From Suillus spraguei (Eukaryota > Basidiomycota > Agaricomycetes > Boletales > Suillaceae), in the NCBI GenBank assembly GCA_016800925.1, contig JABCPU010000124.1, forward strand, positions 62,001 through 126,000: a stretch of 64,000 bases of DNA. The letters are read 5' to 3'. This document shows, piece by piece, positions 23,742 through 35,069 of this stretch (the first letter of the stretch is position 1; every line of letters begins with the position of its first letter). The position numbers and the translations under genes are program-made. Under the pieces are notes generated by a model, which did not search any database, was not told the origin of the DNA, and worked only from the letters and a program-made list of their open reading frames with translations.

Positions 23742-24180
23742 CGTGCGCTCGTTATCCCAAGGGCAGTCTTCCACCAACGAGAATAGATCGTACTAGTCGT
23801 TTAAAATACCTATTCGCTTCCCGTCTTTCCAGTACCATATCAAGTTTCCCGGGTTGACATCTCGATGATAGACTCCTTCCTTCCACAAAGTAAGGTGGCC
23901 TGCACGCTATGTCAACTAAGAGCATGGGATACATTGATACCATACGTGGTTTGTGGAAGCTCCGTAATTAGCTCCAGCTTACGGAATACGCCGAGAATGT
24001 AGAATCCCTTGCCGATTACCAGATTCACGTCTGAAAAAACTGTTAAGAGTGCGATCAATCTTGACAGACGAGACAAGTCTGATGGACTGAATATACTGGT
24101 GCTAGTTTGAGGTACTTGATCCCTATAAAACAATTCTATATGGTGGACCACTTGTATTGTGAATATACCAGTGAAAGTCA
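23742..24180 (-). pseudogene. FunK1 kinase fragment
   Basis: Similar to 24700-24860 and 25530-25600 of the neighbouring complete FunK1 gene, but with the middle deleted. The catalytic-loop exon (reading like KEGVYHRDVNPGNL) is still visible near 23840-23890 on minus. Frames are broken, and a stop falls within the DYD region. It abuts the right edge of the duplicated HET segment. Confidence 0.75.
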
Positions 24181-24242
24181 CAAGGATCAATACACAGAAA
24201 ATTTCTGTATGTACGGCAAGTGACAAGTAAATAAAATCACAT

Positions 24243-26909
24243 TCAAAGTTTACTGAGCTCGACCCAACCCTCTAAACTTGTAAATTTAGAAAGAAAAGCA
24301 TCGAAATCTGAGTCGGCGTTGGGCTGCTGGTATTCTCCTGAGCTCGATGGCCGTTTAAGGCGAAGATAGTATCTGTTGTCAGTATCTTTTTTAAGCACCA
24401 AAAAACAGTCCACAAGGAAATCCCATGTAACTTGGTCCATGTCCGAGGGTGCGGAGGCTGTCATATTATTAAGAAAGACTAACTTCTTCTCGCCACATGC
24501 AATGGGGCCTAAAGTCGCCCACTCATCGAAAGGGCGCAATCTCCGTGGTAGGAGGACTCCCTGTCTGTAGCGCAAGCAAATCCAAGCGAAAACCCACATA
24601 AATGACTCCAGATCGTGGCGATATAGGTGTTTAACTTCGCCTCGTTGACCTTCCATGGTGAGAAGCTCACGCGCCATGAACGGCACTGTGCCTGTGCGCT
24701 CGTTGCCCCGAGGACCTGAGTCATCCGCCAACGAGGATAGATCGTAGTCATTTAAAACACCTATCCGCTTCCCATCTTTCCAGTACCACATCAGGTTTCC
24801 AGGGCTGACATCTCGATGATAGACCCCTTCCTTCCATAGAGTAAGGTGACCTGTACGCTACGTCGACAAAGAGCTCATAAATGGAATGAAACACATACAT
24901 AAAATACACTGACGCCATACGTCAAAAAGTACTTTGCCGTCAAGTTTCGTGATAGGATGAAGCTTGGGGAATACGAGGATGTAGAGCACGCGACTGCCCT
25001 TGGTGGGTTCTGGAACGCCGAGCGCTTCTCGGATGGTGGACGTGGGATTCGTGAACACGTGGTGCCAAAGCAGCTCTGGAATATGGTCCTGTACGGTATG
25101 GTGCACCCTCGCGATCTCCTCAACCTTTTTCAGGATTTCCGGCTCGCTAGTGCGACTCGCCTCTCCCCAAAAGATCTTGGCCACCATCCCATCCTGGAAG
25201 TTACCGTATTTTTGCGCGAGCGCTTGGCTAGTGACAGGTACCACATTGGTGGCCCGTCCTTGTAGTCCATAGTGCGTCACTCTGTCGTCGTGGCTGGTGT
25301 GAAGTAACAGATCCACTTCTCCAAGTGTTTCGTCCTTTATTGTGAGTTCGTGGCATTGTTTCCCCTCAACTTCAATGGGGAGGATGACCTTGCTTCGGCC
25401 CCAATCCTCGAGCCTGAATCGTTGCAGAGCATACAATAGTACCATGAAACGCGGGAGATCTTGAATGAAGTTGATGCCTGAGCATTGAATGATCCCTTGT
25501 CGATCATAATACCAGATCCACATTACATCGTCTGAAAAAGCTTTGTTAAGAGCGTGATCAATCTCGACAGATGAACGAACCCACCGACGACAATAATATT
25601 GAGTAGATGATTGACTCCAAGATTGGACGCAAACATTTCGGCGCCGTATAGACCCGTCTGAACAGTTACATCTAGAACCTCGTCCGCGTCGTCCGGATCC
25701 ATCTTGGATTTTTTCGCAGCGGATTCCAAAGGGTCCGTTGCCTTGCGCTTGGAGCTGGACCCGCCCTGACAAGGCTGGCTAGCAGTAAGACCGGAAGATA
25801 CAACTGCAGCTTGGCTGACTAAACTTGATCCTGGAATCCTAAATACTATCACTTACATGCAGGGTCGGGCGCAGGTTGTGTTGCTGGGGTCTGTGAAGGA
25901 TTTGGCTCCGGATCTTCAACCTTGAGGTGATCCACCGGCAAATACTCTGGCTTTGTAGGCACATAGTCTTTCACTACATACGAAGAGGGCGGTGGCTTGA
26001 TCCCTTTCGTCCTCCCCGGTGTCTTTCTCTTGAACTCGATGCAAGCTAGAACATCCTTCCAGGGGAGATTTTTTGGCTTTGCCGTCGCGTTCGTGTCCAT
26101 GTGGGCCTTGCGCTTCGTGTCGTGCATTGTGTCGTCCTTCTTGTCGTCCTTCACGTCGTCTTTCCGTTTTCCCTTCTGTTTTCCCTTCTTGCCGCCTTTC
26201 ACATCCTCGAAGGGAGCACATGCGCTGTTCAAAGGAAGAATGACGAGGTCGGGCTTCCGAATTGATTTTGCAGTCTGGTGCGTTTGGTGCATGGGCATAT
26301 CGTTCTGCTGACAGATCATGTCCACAGCGGAGACAGGGGCACGCATCCCGTCAACCTTGATGTCTTCAAGACAAGCGAGCGCGGTGTTAGTTGCTCTTAT
26401 GAAAGGGCTGTAGAACTTGTTTTCTACTCCTGGACGTATGCTTGTAACGGTTAAGCATCTTCATCAGCGACCTTCGAACAAGTACTCACTATTCATTGAG
26501 AGCTGTGTGAACGTCCGAAGATTCTACAAGTGGAGTGGAGGTCTGTCCATTGCAAACCGGTAAAACTGCCTTTAGGCACTTCTGCAGGAGTTCGGGCTGT
26601 TTAGTCTTGGGAGCGGAAGAAGCGCGCTGTAGGAGGACTTGCAGCATGGCATCTGCCTTGCACTCCTTAGCCTGCTCAATATCGCGTTGAATCCATGGAC
26701 CGACTTTCTTAACCCTTGATAGAATGTCAGGTGCTACTCAATAAGAACAGGAGATGTGCCTACTTGACACCGATCACGCCGATGTTGTCGCTGACGACGG
26801 TAGCCCCACGGCTGTTTGGAGTAGATTCTATTTTGCTAGCACTATGTGCCGGTACATTGGCACGTGGTGGAGTAGACGATGTGCCAGCAGTCTCGCCGGC
26901 AGGGGACAT
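24243..26909 (-). CDS. FunK1 protein kinase (fungal-specific)
   Basis: Start MSPAGETAGTSS at 26909. The N-terminal part contains helical segments and ENKFYSPFIRATNTALACLE, then RKPDLVILPLNSACAPFED and WKDVLACIEFKRKT, the typical FunK1 beta-rich start. It is interrupted by a Lys/Asp-rich insertion at 26130-26210 (KGKQKGKRKDDVKDDKKDD). Next come TGLYGAEMFASNLGVNHLLN and RFMVLLYALQRFRLEDWG. The catalytic loop is VYHRDVSPGNLMWY and the metal-binding equivalent is IGVLNDYDLSSL. The C-lobe has RTGTVPFMARELL, YRHDLESFMWVFAWICLRY and FDEWATLG. Introns of about 50 bp lie near 26740, 26450, 25850, 25530 and 24860; using GTCAGT as donor restores WRHLTLWKEG. About 700 residues, apparently intact. FunK1 kinases are expanded in mushroom-forming fungi and their substrates are unknown. 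It lies between the two copies of the HET segment, on the opposite strand. Confidence 0.92.
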
Positions 26910-27814
26910 AATACTAGGTGTTGTCGTTACACTGACTGAGTGCTGTGAGCAGAACTGGTCAAGTGTAGAAAACTAACAAAGACGACTGCTTCCTGCCTTA
27001 TATCTAGTCGTCCAATGTGGCGCAAGTGTGGTAGAACCATTGATCAATCTGATGTGGATTGATGTGGCGGTTGTGGACCTACAGCACTTTCGACTCCGAC
27101 GACGCGTTCCAACACGCTCACGTGACACTAACTTCTAAGATCAACTTTAGCAGTGCGCCAGGCATGTCAAGACTCAAGAGGCCACACAAATGTCCTGTAA
27201 TGTTGAATTCATCACGATCATCGGACTTGCACTATTACTATACAATCCCTAGGAAAAAATGTTTATTTGATTCAAGGATCCTGATTTCGGAATTCAGGCT
27301 GGGACGGCCCGGGAGTCTCAATATCGAGAAGGAAGGTAAATGGCACGAGTCAAGTTTGTGAGACAATCATTACCCCCTTTAATACATCCATGACTCGACG
27401 CGTTCACGTCAATTGCGAATAGACATCAGCGACTGTGTGTTTTGAGCGATGTAGACAATCAACGCATTTAAAAACATTGGCTGAGCGGTGCTTGTAATAC
27501 ACAATACTAATACCTCGCTCCCTTCTGTGCTCCAGGGCCTCGTGCCCTCACTCATATACTCCTCAGTCAATCTCGCAGCCCGAAGGAAGAGCGATCCACC
27601 AGTGCTTCTGCGCCCTGTCCTTAAAGTAGCCCTTCGGCCGTGCGCCATAGAGTGAAGAGAAATGCGCAAAGGTGTGCTGCATCTTCGGCATACGTTCGTT
27701 CACGTGGATTATCGCAGACAGAATGATATCTTACTGGTACGTTTAGTGTCATGCGCATCGAGGTTCATGGGTTCAACTTGAATGCTCAAGCCACTGAAAT
27801 TGATTGTTGCACTT
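26910..27814. other. Intergenic region, no gene recognised
   Basis: Short open frames (27059-27361 plus, 27409-27669 minus) do not resemble anything known and lack supporting splice structure. The FunK1 promoter must be at its left end. Confidence 0.5.
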
Positions 27815-28345
27815 CCCGATGAGAGGTTCCATTGTCGGTGTTGAGTTGGTAAGTCGTCTTAGAGCTGAACTTTGGCTAAAATGATCTCCAGGAATCATCT
27901 ATCGCTGACCTCGCTCGCAAGTACTACCTTACCCTCGAGGCTATCGCCCTTCAAACAGGCCACATTGTCGAGGCTCTCAACACGGCATCACATCACATCA
28001 CATCTTTGTATATGTCCGGTGTACAGGTCAAGGATGATGCAACTCTTTGCGGACACGTGCGACATCCCCGTCATCCTGCCCAAGTCACATTCTGAGGCAG
28101 TGGTTCTCGGTGTAACGATGTTGGGAAGGATTACGGTGGAGGGTGTCAAGGGTGGAGAAGACACGTGAAAGATCGTAGTAAGATGATCTATGTAATCTGT
28201 AGATGCTGACTGTTGCTATCCAGGTCGAAATGACGCCTGTTGGTACCCTCATGGCCCCCGGCGCTTCGCCTAAAGTGAAGAAGCTGTTAGATGCCAAATA
28301 CAAGATATTCCGAGGGACGATTGCGGTGGAGACAGGAGATTGACG
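27815..28345 (+). pseudogene. FGGY kinase tail, decayed copy
   Basis: Copy of 19872-20420. Exons for SSIADLARKYYLTLEAIALQ and SEAVVLG remain recognisable. An 8 bp loss in the GGQAKN region shifts the frame, a TGA follows GEDT where the intact gene has DMWKIM, and the region before the last exon end has lost bases. There is no N-terminal two thirds. It is the left end of the right-hand duplicate. Confidence 0.9.
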
Positions 28346-29653
28346 ATATTATGTACCAATATTTGTACGGATGGGAGAATCCGAGCCGGTGATGGATTGA
28401 CGTCATTGGTACTTTTTAAACAAATTAAGGTTCCGGGATGACCGGCATCTAGTTCATAGCCAGCCGGAAGTTTGTCTTGCAGGAGAAAGGGTCTAGAAGA
28501 ACAAGGTACGATCTCAGTCTCTCTCGAAGAACTCTATTAACATGTGCGCTACCTAGAAGAACGCTATTGCTTTTGTCAGTCAACGCTGACGGTACGAGAA
28601 TCTATAGACTCACATCTCAGTCACTCTCTCAGAACTGAGATGTTTCTACGCTACGGCGCTGGACTTTATAGTAAGTGAAACAGAAACGAAATTTCAGACA
28701 TAACTCCTCGGCCGACGTCATCCCACTGGCCCATTATGGCTTGCGCTCGGACCACGTTCTTCAGCTCCTCCCCCTCGTGCCCTGCTTCTCGGATTCTTCG
28801 GCCATTCCCTTCTCTTCTCTCTCTGGTGCGTCGGACTCCAACAGTTTATGACCTGCACCCTGAAGCATCCAATTGGTTAGGCCATCGGGAAACCCACTGC
28901 CGAGCGCAGTAGATGTAAATTCTACCTTGCCGAACCTCCGAATTTTAAGGTTTAGAACGAGGATTTCCAAATCCCACGGGAAGTCATCCAGTAGCGTTAC
29001 ATACTCGGGTAAATTAAACTCCGCTCGACGAGCACTTGGGCGGCAATCATAGGACTAGCGTGAATGGGATACAACAACCTGGCAGTGATAAAAACACAGT
29101 TAGCATCACCTCTTCACAGGACGCAATTAATTGAAGGAGCTGATTCGCTGACAGATCATCATGGGCTCCATTCAACACAAGGCTAACGTACTCCATCATC
29201 ATGTCATTCAGCGCTCAGGCCTCAGCGCTCATTGATAGGCAACGGAATCGCCCTCTGGAGATTGTTCAGAACACCACAGAACACAATTTTTATATATCTT
29301 GCGTGCAAAAATGACCGACTTAACAATAGGCTCAAGAGTCATACACTACAACTGCGGTAATTTCTTTCTTTCTTTTTTTAATCACTTATCAGCATGCAGG
29401 GTCTCCGGATCCTCGAATACGCTGCCTCATTTCAGCGTCATGTAGCCTCGTGTAGCTACTATTTACTGCAAATAGTCCACCTTGCGGTCACCCACTCAGA
29501 GTCTCTGATTGGTGCGATAACTGAAGAACTAGTAAGTCAGGTGTGTACCAGCAACCGGGCTGACTAGATGACTTAAAGAGAGCTTGTTGCCTGCGTCTCA
29601 AGTAGTTTTGAACGCCCCCCTCTTTCTTCCTGCCATCTGCGTTATCCTGCAAC
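28346..29653. other. Region upstream of HET copy B, with an insertion and a protein-coding remnant on minus (28761-29060)
   Basis: On minus, about 100 codons ending at 28761 read as protein-like sequence (NLPEYVTLLDDFPWDLEILV, FTSTALGSGFPDGLTNWML) with no start codon of its own. It is probably an exon or gene fragment brought in by an insertion absent from the left duplicate; I do not recognise the family. From about 29040 the sequence again follows the left copy. Confidence 0.4.
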
Positions 29654-31895
29654 ATGCCGGTGAGTTGCACACTTTTTCTGTTCGACCGCTGTCATATAAT
29701 GCTATCGCACAGAGGGGCCGTGGAAGAGGTTCTCAACGCGGACGTGGAGTGCCACAATCGCCTCGTACCAGTGGCAGGGTTCCAACTCCTCCAACCCACT
29801 CGTAAGTTGCGATATATATATGTAGCATCATAATAAGTGGTGTTTTTCAGCATGGATAACTACAAATCTACGGATATCCGCACTGAATACCCACAGCAAG
29901 AATGGCCTGCGCCGACACCGGCTCCTCGTGACCCCATATCATTAACACCCATTCAGCGCCCCGGTTATGACAGGGTTATTGACAATTCACAATCTGATGC
30001 CGTCTTTGAAAATCATAGTAAGGTAAAATATGGGGAACGGTCATGGATGGATGCACTTCTCGAAGCGCAAAAGGTGTGATGGTACCTCGGACCATTTCAT
30101 AACTAATAACTGACGTCGGCGAGATACACAGATCATCAAACTCAACCCTTCATCTCATATCGGATACAAGTTAAAGCACGCTGCGTTCCATGGTGCACAA
30201 CGTTATGACGAAGCTATTGCGGCCTTTCAAACGATGCTCTCAATATTGGATAATGCTTGTGACGCTGAGTCACAAAGTAAGCTCCAATAACTCTTACGTC
30301 GACATACTTTAATGGTTTCTGCAGAGTTGCGCCAGCAGTACCTCAGTCCATCCGAAGTGGACCGTACTATTCAAAAAGTCATCAGTGTTCAACTTGAAAA
30401 TGCTCCGCTGCGTGTACTCGATACCACCACTGGTCTCTTGTGTAATCGAGAGACGCAGATACACACCTTCAAATCGAGTACAGAGTATAGTGAGCTCGTA
30501 TCATCAACAATCACGCATCGAGATATCGATATGAAGCGCATCGAAGGAGTGGTGGGGACATACTTCCGATATGCCATGCTGTCACACAGGTGGGAAGGGA
30601 AGGAACCGCTGCTGCAGGATATTCAGGGCAAGGTTGTCTACAAGTTGGATCCGGTTGGCAGCATCACGAAATTGCAGTCCTTCTGCAAAACTGCCCGTGA
30701 TTTGGGGTATCGCTGGGCATGGAGTGATACATGCTGCATTGACAAGAACAACCATGTTGAACTCCAAGAATCGGTCAACTCTATGTTCATCTGGTACCAC
30801 CACTCCGATATCACAGTTGTATACCTCTCGGATGTCCCACCTTCATCAAAGTCTGGCGCACTGGCAAAGAGTGCTTGGAACACGCGCGGATGGACAGTTC
30901 AAGAATTCCTCGCTCCCAAAGTCATTCTGTTCTACCAGAAGGATTGGACTCCTTATCTTAACGATCGCACTCCAAACCACAAGGATTCCGTCGCGATCAT
31001 GCAGGAATTGGAGAATGTGACAGGCATAGATCGACGAGCCATCGTGGCCTTCCGTCCCGAGATGAAAAACGCCCGAGAGAAACTGCAGTGGGCATCGAGA
31101 CGTACTACCACATTGCAAGAAGACATCGCCTACTCATTATCTGGCCTATTTGGGATCCGCTTAAATGTTGATTATGGCGAGAAGAAGCAGAGCGCACTCG
31201 GGCGGCTTCTGCGGGAAATCATAGCCCAGTCGGGCGACATTACTGCCCTGGACTGGGTCGGGAAGTCGTCAGACTTCAACAGCTGTCTACCAGCTGATAT
31301 CACTTCATACACCGCCCCTCCTTGCAAACTCACAAATGAGATTCAGTTATCGGTCTCTTCGTTGCGAGGTCTCGTGCCTCTACAGTCGGCCTCGAAATTA
31401 TATCAAGCACTAGACCACTTGAGTGCTCCCCATTTCGCGTACCGCATGTTGCATCTACCATGCATCGTATTCCCAGTCACAGAAGCCATAGGGAGGCCAG
31501 GTCGAGACCAGGATACATACACAGTCAAGTCAAACGGTCTTCTTGATCTGCAGATCACCATGGAAGACACGTTGATCCCGTTCTCGCCTACAAGGCCGCC
31601 TCCCGTCTGGCAAAAAATCTTGCTCGTTCGCCCATGGAGTCGCGATCTCCTTGAGTTGGATGACGCTGCTGAAGATTCTTCCGCTGCACACAACGAGCCG
31701 GATTATTCGGATTCTTATTCCCGTGCATTGCGTTTGATAGTTCGCCTCGGACAGCCTTTCGCTGCGTTTTTGCTGGCGCGGCAGCGCGATGGAGCATTCA
31801 AGAGGATCGCGTCGGGCCATGATATCGTTGCCCGGGTTAAAGACGTGACTTCTATTGACAACATGATGGATGTCAGGATACTGCAAATACTGTAA
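29654..31895 (+). CDS. HET-domain protein with Arg-Gly-rich and TPR-like N-terminal parts (copy B)
   Basis: Paralogue of copy A with the same exon layout. The start (ATG CCG, 29654) leads into RGRGRGSQRGRGVPQSPR, an RG-rich segment, then a linker, then TPR-like helices (FENHSKVKYGERSWMDALLE; HAAFHGAQRYDEAIAAFQTM). The HET domain shows YFRYAMLSHRWEGKEPL, LGYRWAWSDTCCIDKNN, MFIWYHHSDITVVYLSDV, TRGWTVQEFLAPKVILFYQK and TTLQEDIAYSLSGLFGIRL. All splice sites are standard GT-AG and no stop interrupts it, so this copy looks the healthier of the two. In its C-terminal half it lacks a few residues relative to copy A (after CK in the TSYTAPPCK region). HET proteins commonly act in allorecognition and cell death; that role here is inference. 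Confidence 0.88.
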
Positions 31896-31941
31896 TTGTG
31901 TGTTGTTTCTTGAAGATCGCTGAGCGGTTTTTGTTTGTACT

Positions 31942-32582
31942 TTGATGATCGAACTTGTATAGTATCGTATATGCATACGCAGATGTTGACTTGATAGCAG
32001 ACGTTGACTTGGATATCAAACGGGAAAATTCGCCCACGTGGAAAAGGCAATCAGATTTCAATCACCGAGAAATCGGTCAGAAAGGTGTGCCTTCGTTCGT
32101 TTAAACCTATTGGCCCTGTCTATATGACCACATCGGAAAATATAGTCAGTCAACGTCCTAGAGATCGCGCACTCTGAGATGCAGAAGGGGCATGGGGCCC
32201 CGAGACCAGATAGCAATGTCCTGCTATGGTGGATAGCCCGCAATATTTAAGTGAAGACGAGGACACAAGCAAGTACTGTGCGTGTCTCAGAACTTTCTGT
32301 GATGCAGGCCTAGAGACAGTGTGTTCGTCAGCACAACTTGAAGGCTGAAGCAAAAGGTAGAACCCTGTGTATTTCATAGTGCCATCAAACTACTAAAAAC
32401 GACGCCAACTGAAAAGCCACTACACGAGTCCATGAAAAAGGGGAAGGATGGGTGCCCCTGGGTGCATTGTGAATTTACCCTCGGAAAATTTCGAAATTCG
32501 CCGTACACTAGTGTGCATGAGCAGACACACGGGGCCGAGCCAGTGACAACTTTTGATGATGTCGCTGAGTTACATTAATGAT
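31942..32582. other. Intergenic region
   Basis: No gene seen. It starts where the duplicated HET segment ends and separates two convergent genes. Confidence 0.5.
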
Positions 32583-33916
32583 CTATCGGGAGAATCCAAA
32601 CAGATTAAGGTAATGTTTCAAAAAAAGGACAAGCAAGACTGTCGGTCTGTAATTGTCGGGGGTCTTGGTTCCAACCAAACCAGCTCTCGCCCATGCATCA
32701 ACTATGAAGTTACCCCAAAAGACTACCCAAAGCCAAGTCCACAGCAAGCCCCAAAATCCATCGACACGTGAGCTCGTACACCTTTTCCATACGCCTTCGA
32801 GTATTATACCGACGGCTTGCATGATGAAGAATCCAAATACAGCAACAGGGTGACCACCTCGTTCCATTGCCTTCAATCCAAAATAGTGCAAAGCGCCCGA
32901 GACGAGGAATGCGCCCATCACCCCTCCAGTGCGACCAAGTAGGTATGACAATGGTCGAGCGCCGACTGATACAAAGCATTCCCGGAACACTTGATGCCAA
33001 TTGTGACCCCAAAAACTGGTCAGCGACGTTGAGAACCACGGAGCATTAAACAGTGGTGGCCATTGAGATGGTGTTTGTCTGAATAACAAGATGAATCCAA
33101 CGGCCTGTATCTGATACACCATTTCGATCACAAAATAGGCTGCCCAGCCAGAGAGGATTGTGACTATGGTAGACCGGGTATAGCGACTGAAGGGTGGCAG
33201 TGATGCGTCAAATATCGTCCCCCCTTCAATCGATCCGAATGTTTCCGGAGAAAAATTACGAACGGCTCCACAGGTGGCATCAAATGCAAGCGCATAGAAC
33301 AGTAGCTTCGCGAGGGTGATGAACAGGAACTGCAATTTCGACATTGTTCCATAACTGCTCTTTGGGATGCGTAGGCCTTCTGCCCAATTCCACCCAATTC
33401 CACGAAAGTTAACTGAGAGATCACATGCATCCCAGATAGCGGTAGATAGTGGGGTATCATCGACACTGGTCAACTGGTTGCTTGTACTGCTTGATGTGGT
33501 ATCACCGTTGAATGTTTTGTTTTGTTGCATAATGATCCGTTTATATGGTTTTTTTGCGAAAGCCCAAGTGGTCGATCGCATCGAAAGGGTGAATAAGGCG
33601 AGCTGAGTTGTAATATTTGGATGAGACCTGGGCTTCTCGTGACGGACAACATATTCAGTGTACTCACACTTAAACCATGATTGAGGAAACGGTTGTTGGG
33701 TATGCCAAAAGAAAGATCGAGCGACGAGCCAGCTCGATATGCGTACAGCAATGTGACTGGAAGCAACGCAATACGAATCATTGCAGTATGCTTTTGTTGA
33801 ACCAGTACACCCATTGCAAAGTACAAGACAAAGGCGGGTAAGAGAAATGTTGAAAAAGTCGACATCGACAACGCTACTCTATCCTGGGCTAGAAGTAGCC
33901 TACTGAGGCTGACCAT
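32583..33916 (-). CDS. Wax-synthase-domain membrane acyltransferase
   Basis: Two exons: start at 33916 (MVSLSRLLLAQD), intron of about 65 bp near 33600-33665, stop at 32583. The product, about 425 residues, has some eight hydrophobic helices and the MBOAT/wax-synthase signature: LFNAPWFSTSLTSFWGHNWHQVF, with the conserved Asn/His region, and further on FLVSGALHYFGLK, which carries the second conserved His. A preceding segment, RGIGWNWAEGLRIP, is typical of fungal members. Fungal relatives acylate alcohols, including O-acetylation in terpenoid clusters; no terpene synthase, P450 or other pathway gene lies nearby, so a cluster role is not supported here. It converges with HET copy B. Confidence 0.9.
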
Positions 33917-34503
33917 GCTGAGAGCTTTTGTTAATGATGAACGTTGACGTTGAACTTAGGAAACTGATGAAACGTACTCAATAAATTGTACACTCAACTT
34001 GAACTGAGCTCGTCAATTTGCAAATTTGAACAGCTCAATTCTAAAAATTCGCGTTCAATTGGGAGCCGAGTTCGCTGCTAAGCGTCAAACTGAAACAAGT
34101 GTATTCATAATAAAGAACTATAAATAGCTTGATAGCCTGAGAGAAAAATGCTGCGCAAAGGCTGCTGTGACTGCTGCAGCTAATTGCCGCGAAACTTAGT
34201 AAAGTTACGATTCACAAAGAAGAAAGCGTACGAAGGCGCTCAAGTTGCTCAACGGTAATAGAATTCGGCGTGCTTAAAGTCGCTTTCCGCATTGTATCTC
34301 TCTCTCACATATCATCATTTCCTCGGATCGTCTTCATAACGAACACTCCAACTTCTTGGATAACCTAGTCCATAGCCTATGCATTTCTCCCGAGAATAAT
34401 AAGCAGGAGGCGGATAAGTTCGTCGGCTTCTTGTTTATTACATAATCCAAATTCCGCCCCTATATTTACTTTTATTTTTTGGTCCAACATCCAGCTCGCT
34501 ACT
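33917..34503. other. Intergenic region
   Basis: No gene seen. 'AATAAGCAGGAGGCGGAT' at about 34398-34415 recurs near 37130, marking the left side of the tandem duplication of the small membrane protein gene. Confidence 0.5.
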
Positions 34504-35035
34504 ATGACGTTGTGGCGATATATCGTTCTGACATTCTCAATCGTCACTATTCTAACAATATATGTCCTCATGGTCATAATTCCCTGCTGGAGGTCTCCAA
34601 ACTGGTATCCGATAGCAGCAGTCATCTTGGTGTATTCAGTCTTCATGCCAGCGAGTAGCATCTTCCCTTCCCGTGCCACGGGGAACTCATATTTTTCACC
34701 CCTAATTGCAATGTTGGACATGATATACGCTTATCATGGTCTACCACAGACTCATAAAGGTGAGTGAACTGCGTGATTCTCAGGAACCCTTATAACTAAT
34801 GTATATATATCCTGTAGGTCCTTTACTCCAGCATATTCAATACAAATTTCTCACTTTCGTTGGTGTCATGCTTATAATCGAAATAGCATACGATATTTAC
34901 ATGGAGGAGGGTGACTTGAAAGGGGGTCCGTTAAAGAAGGGTTCGTTGGATGTAGTAATTTCAGAGGTGGAGAATCCCCGTCACATTAGCACTGTCGAGA
35001 AGATCACACCTGACCAAGAAAGTCACCCAAAATAG
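34504..35035 (+). CDS. Small multi-pass membrane protein, tandem copy 1
   Basis: Two exons (34504-34759 and about 34819-35035) give a 150-160 residue protein. Hydrophobic helices: IVLTFSIVTILTIYVLMVII, YPIAAVILVYSVFM, a weaker one near FSPLIAMLDMIYAY, and FLTFVGVMLIIEIAYDIYM, then a charged C-terminal tail (EVENPRHISTVEKITPDQES). No family recognised. It is clearly related to the protein at 37400-38002. The gene is followed directly by a transposon insertion at 35070, only 35 bp after the stop, so its 3' UTR is likely altered. Confidence 0.68.
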
Positions 35036-35066
35036 CCCTCACCAGCGAGTTATTTTGTTCTTAATT

Positions 35067-35069
35067 AGT
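35067..35069. repeat. Target-site duplication (left), AGT
   Basis: AGT directly precedes the left inverted repeat, and AGT directly follows the right one at 36401-36403. The unoccupied duplicate near 38025 supports this boundary. Confidence 0.6.

Larger units (their letters stand above)
27815..31941 (+). repeat. Segmental duplication, right copy
   Basis: Partner of 19872-23741. It contains the decayed FGGY tail, about 650 bp of extra sequence at 28400-29040 not seen in the left copy, and the HET gene copy B. Confidence 0.9.

Noticed and set aside
32583..33916. Wax-synthase gene as part of a terpenoid gene cluster
   Set aside because: No terpene synthase, P450 or transporter within reach; neighbours are HET and unknown membrane proteins.
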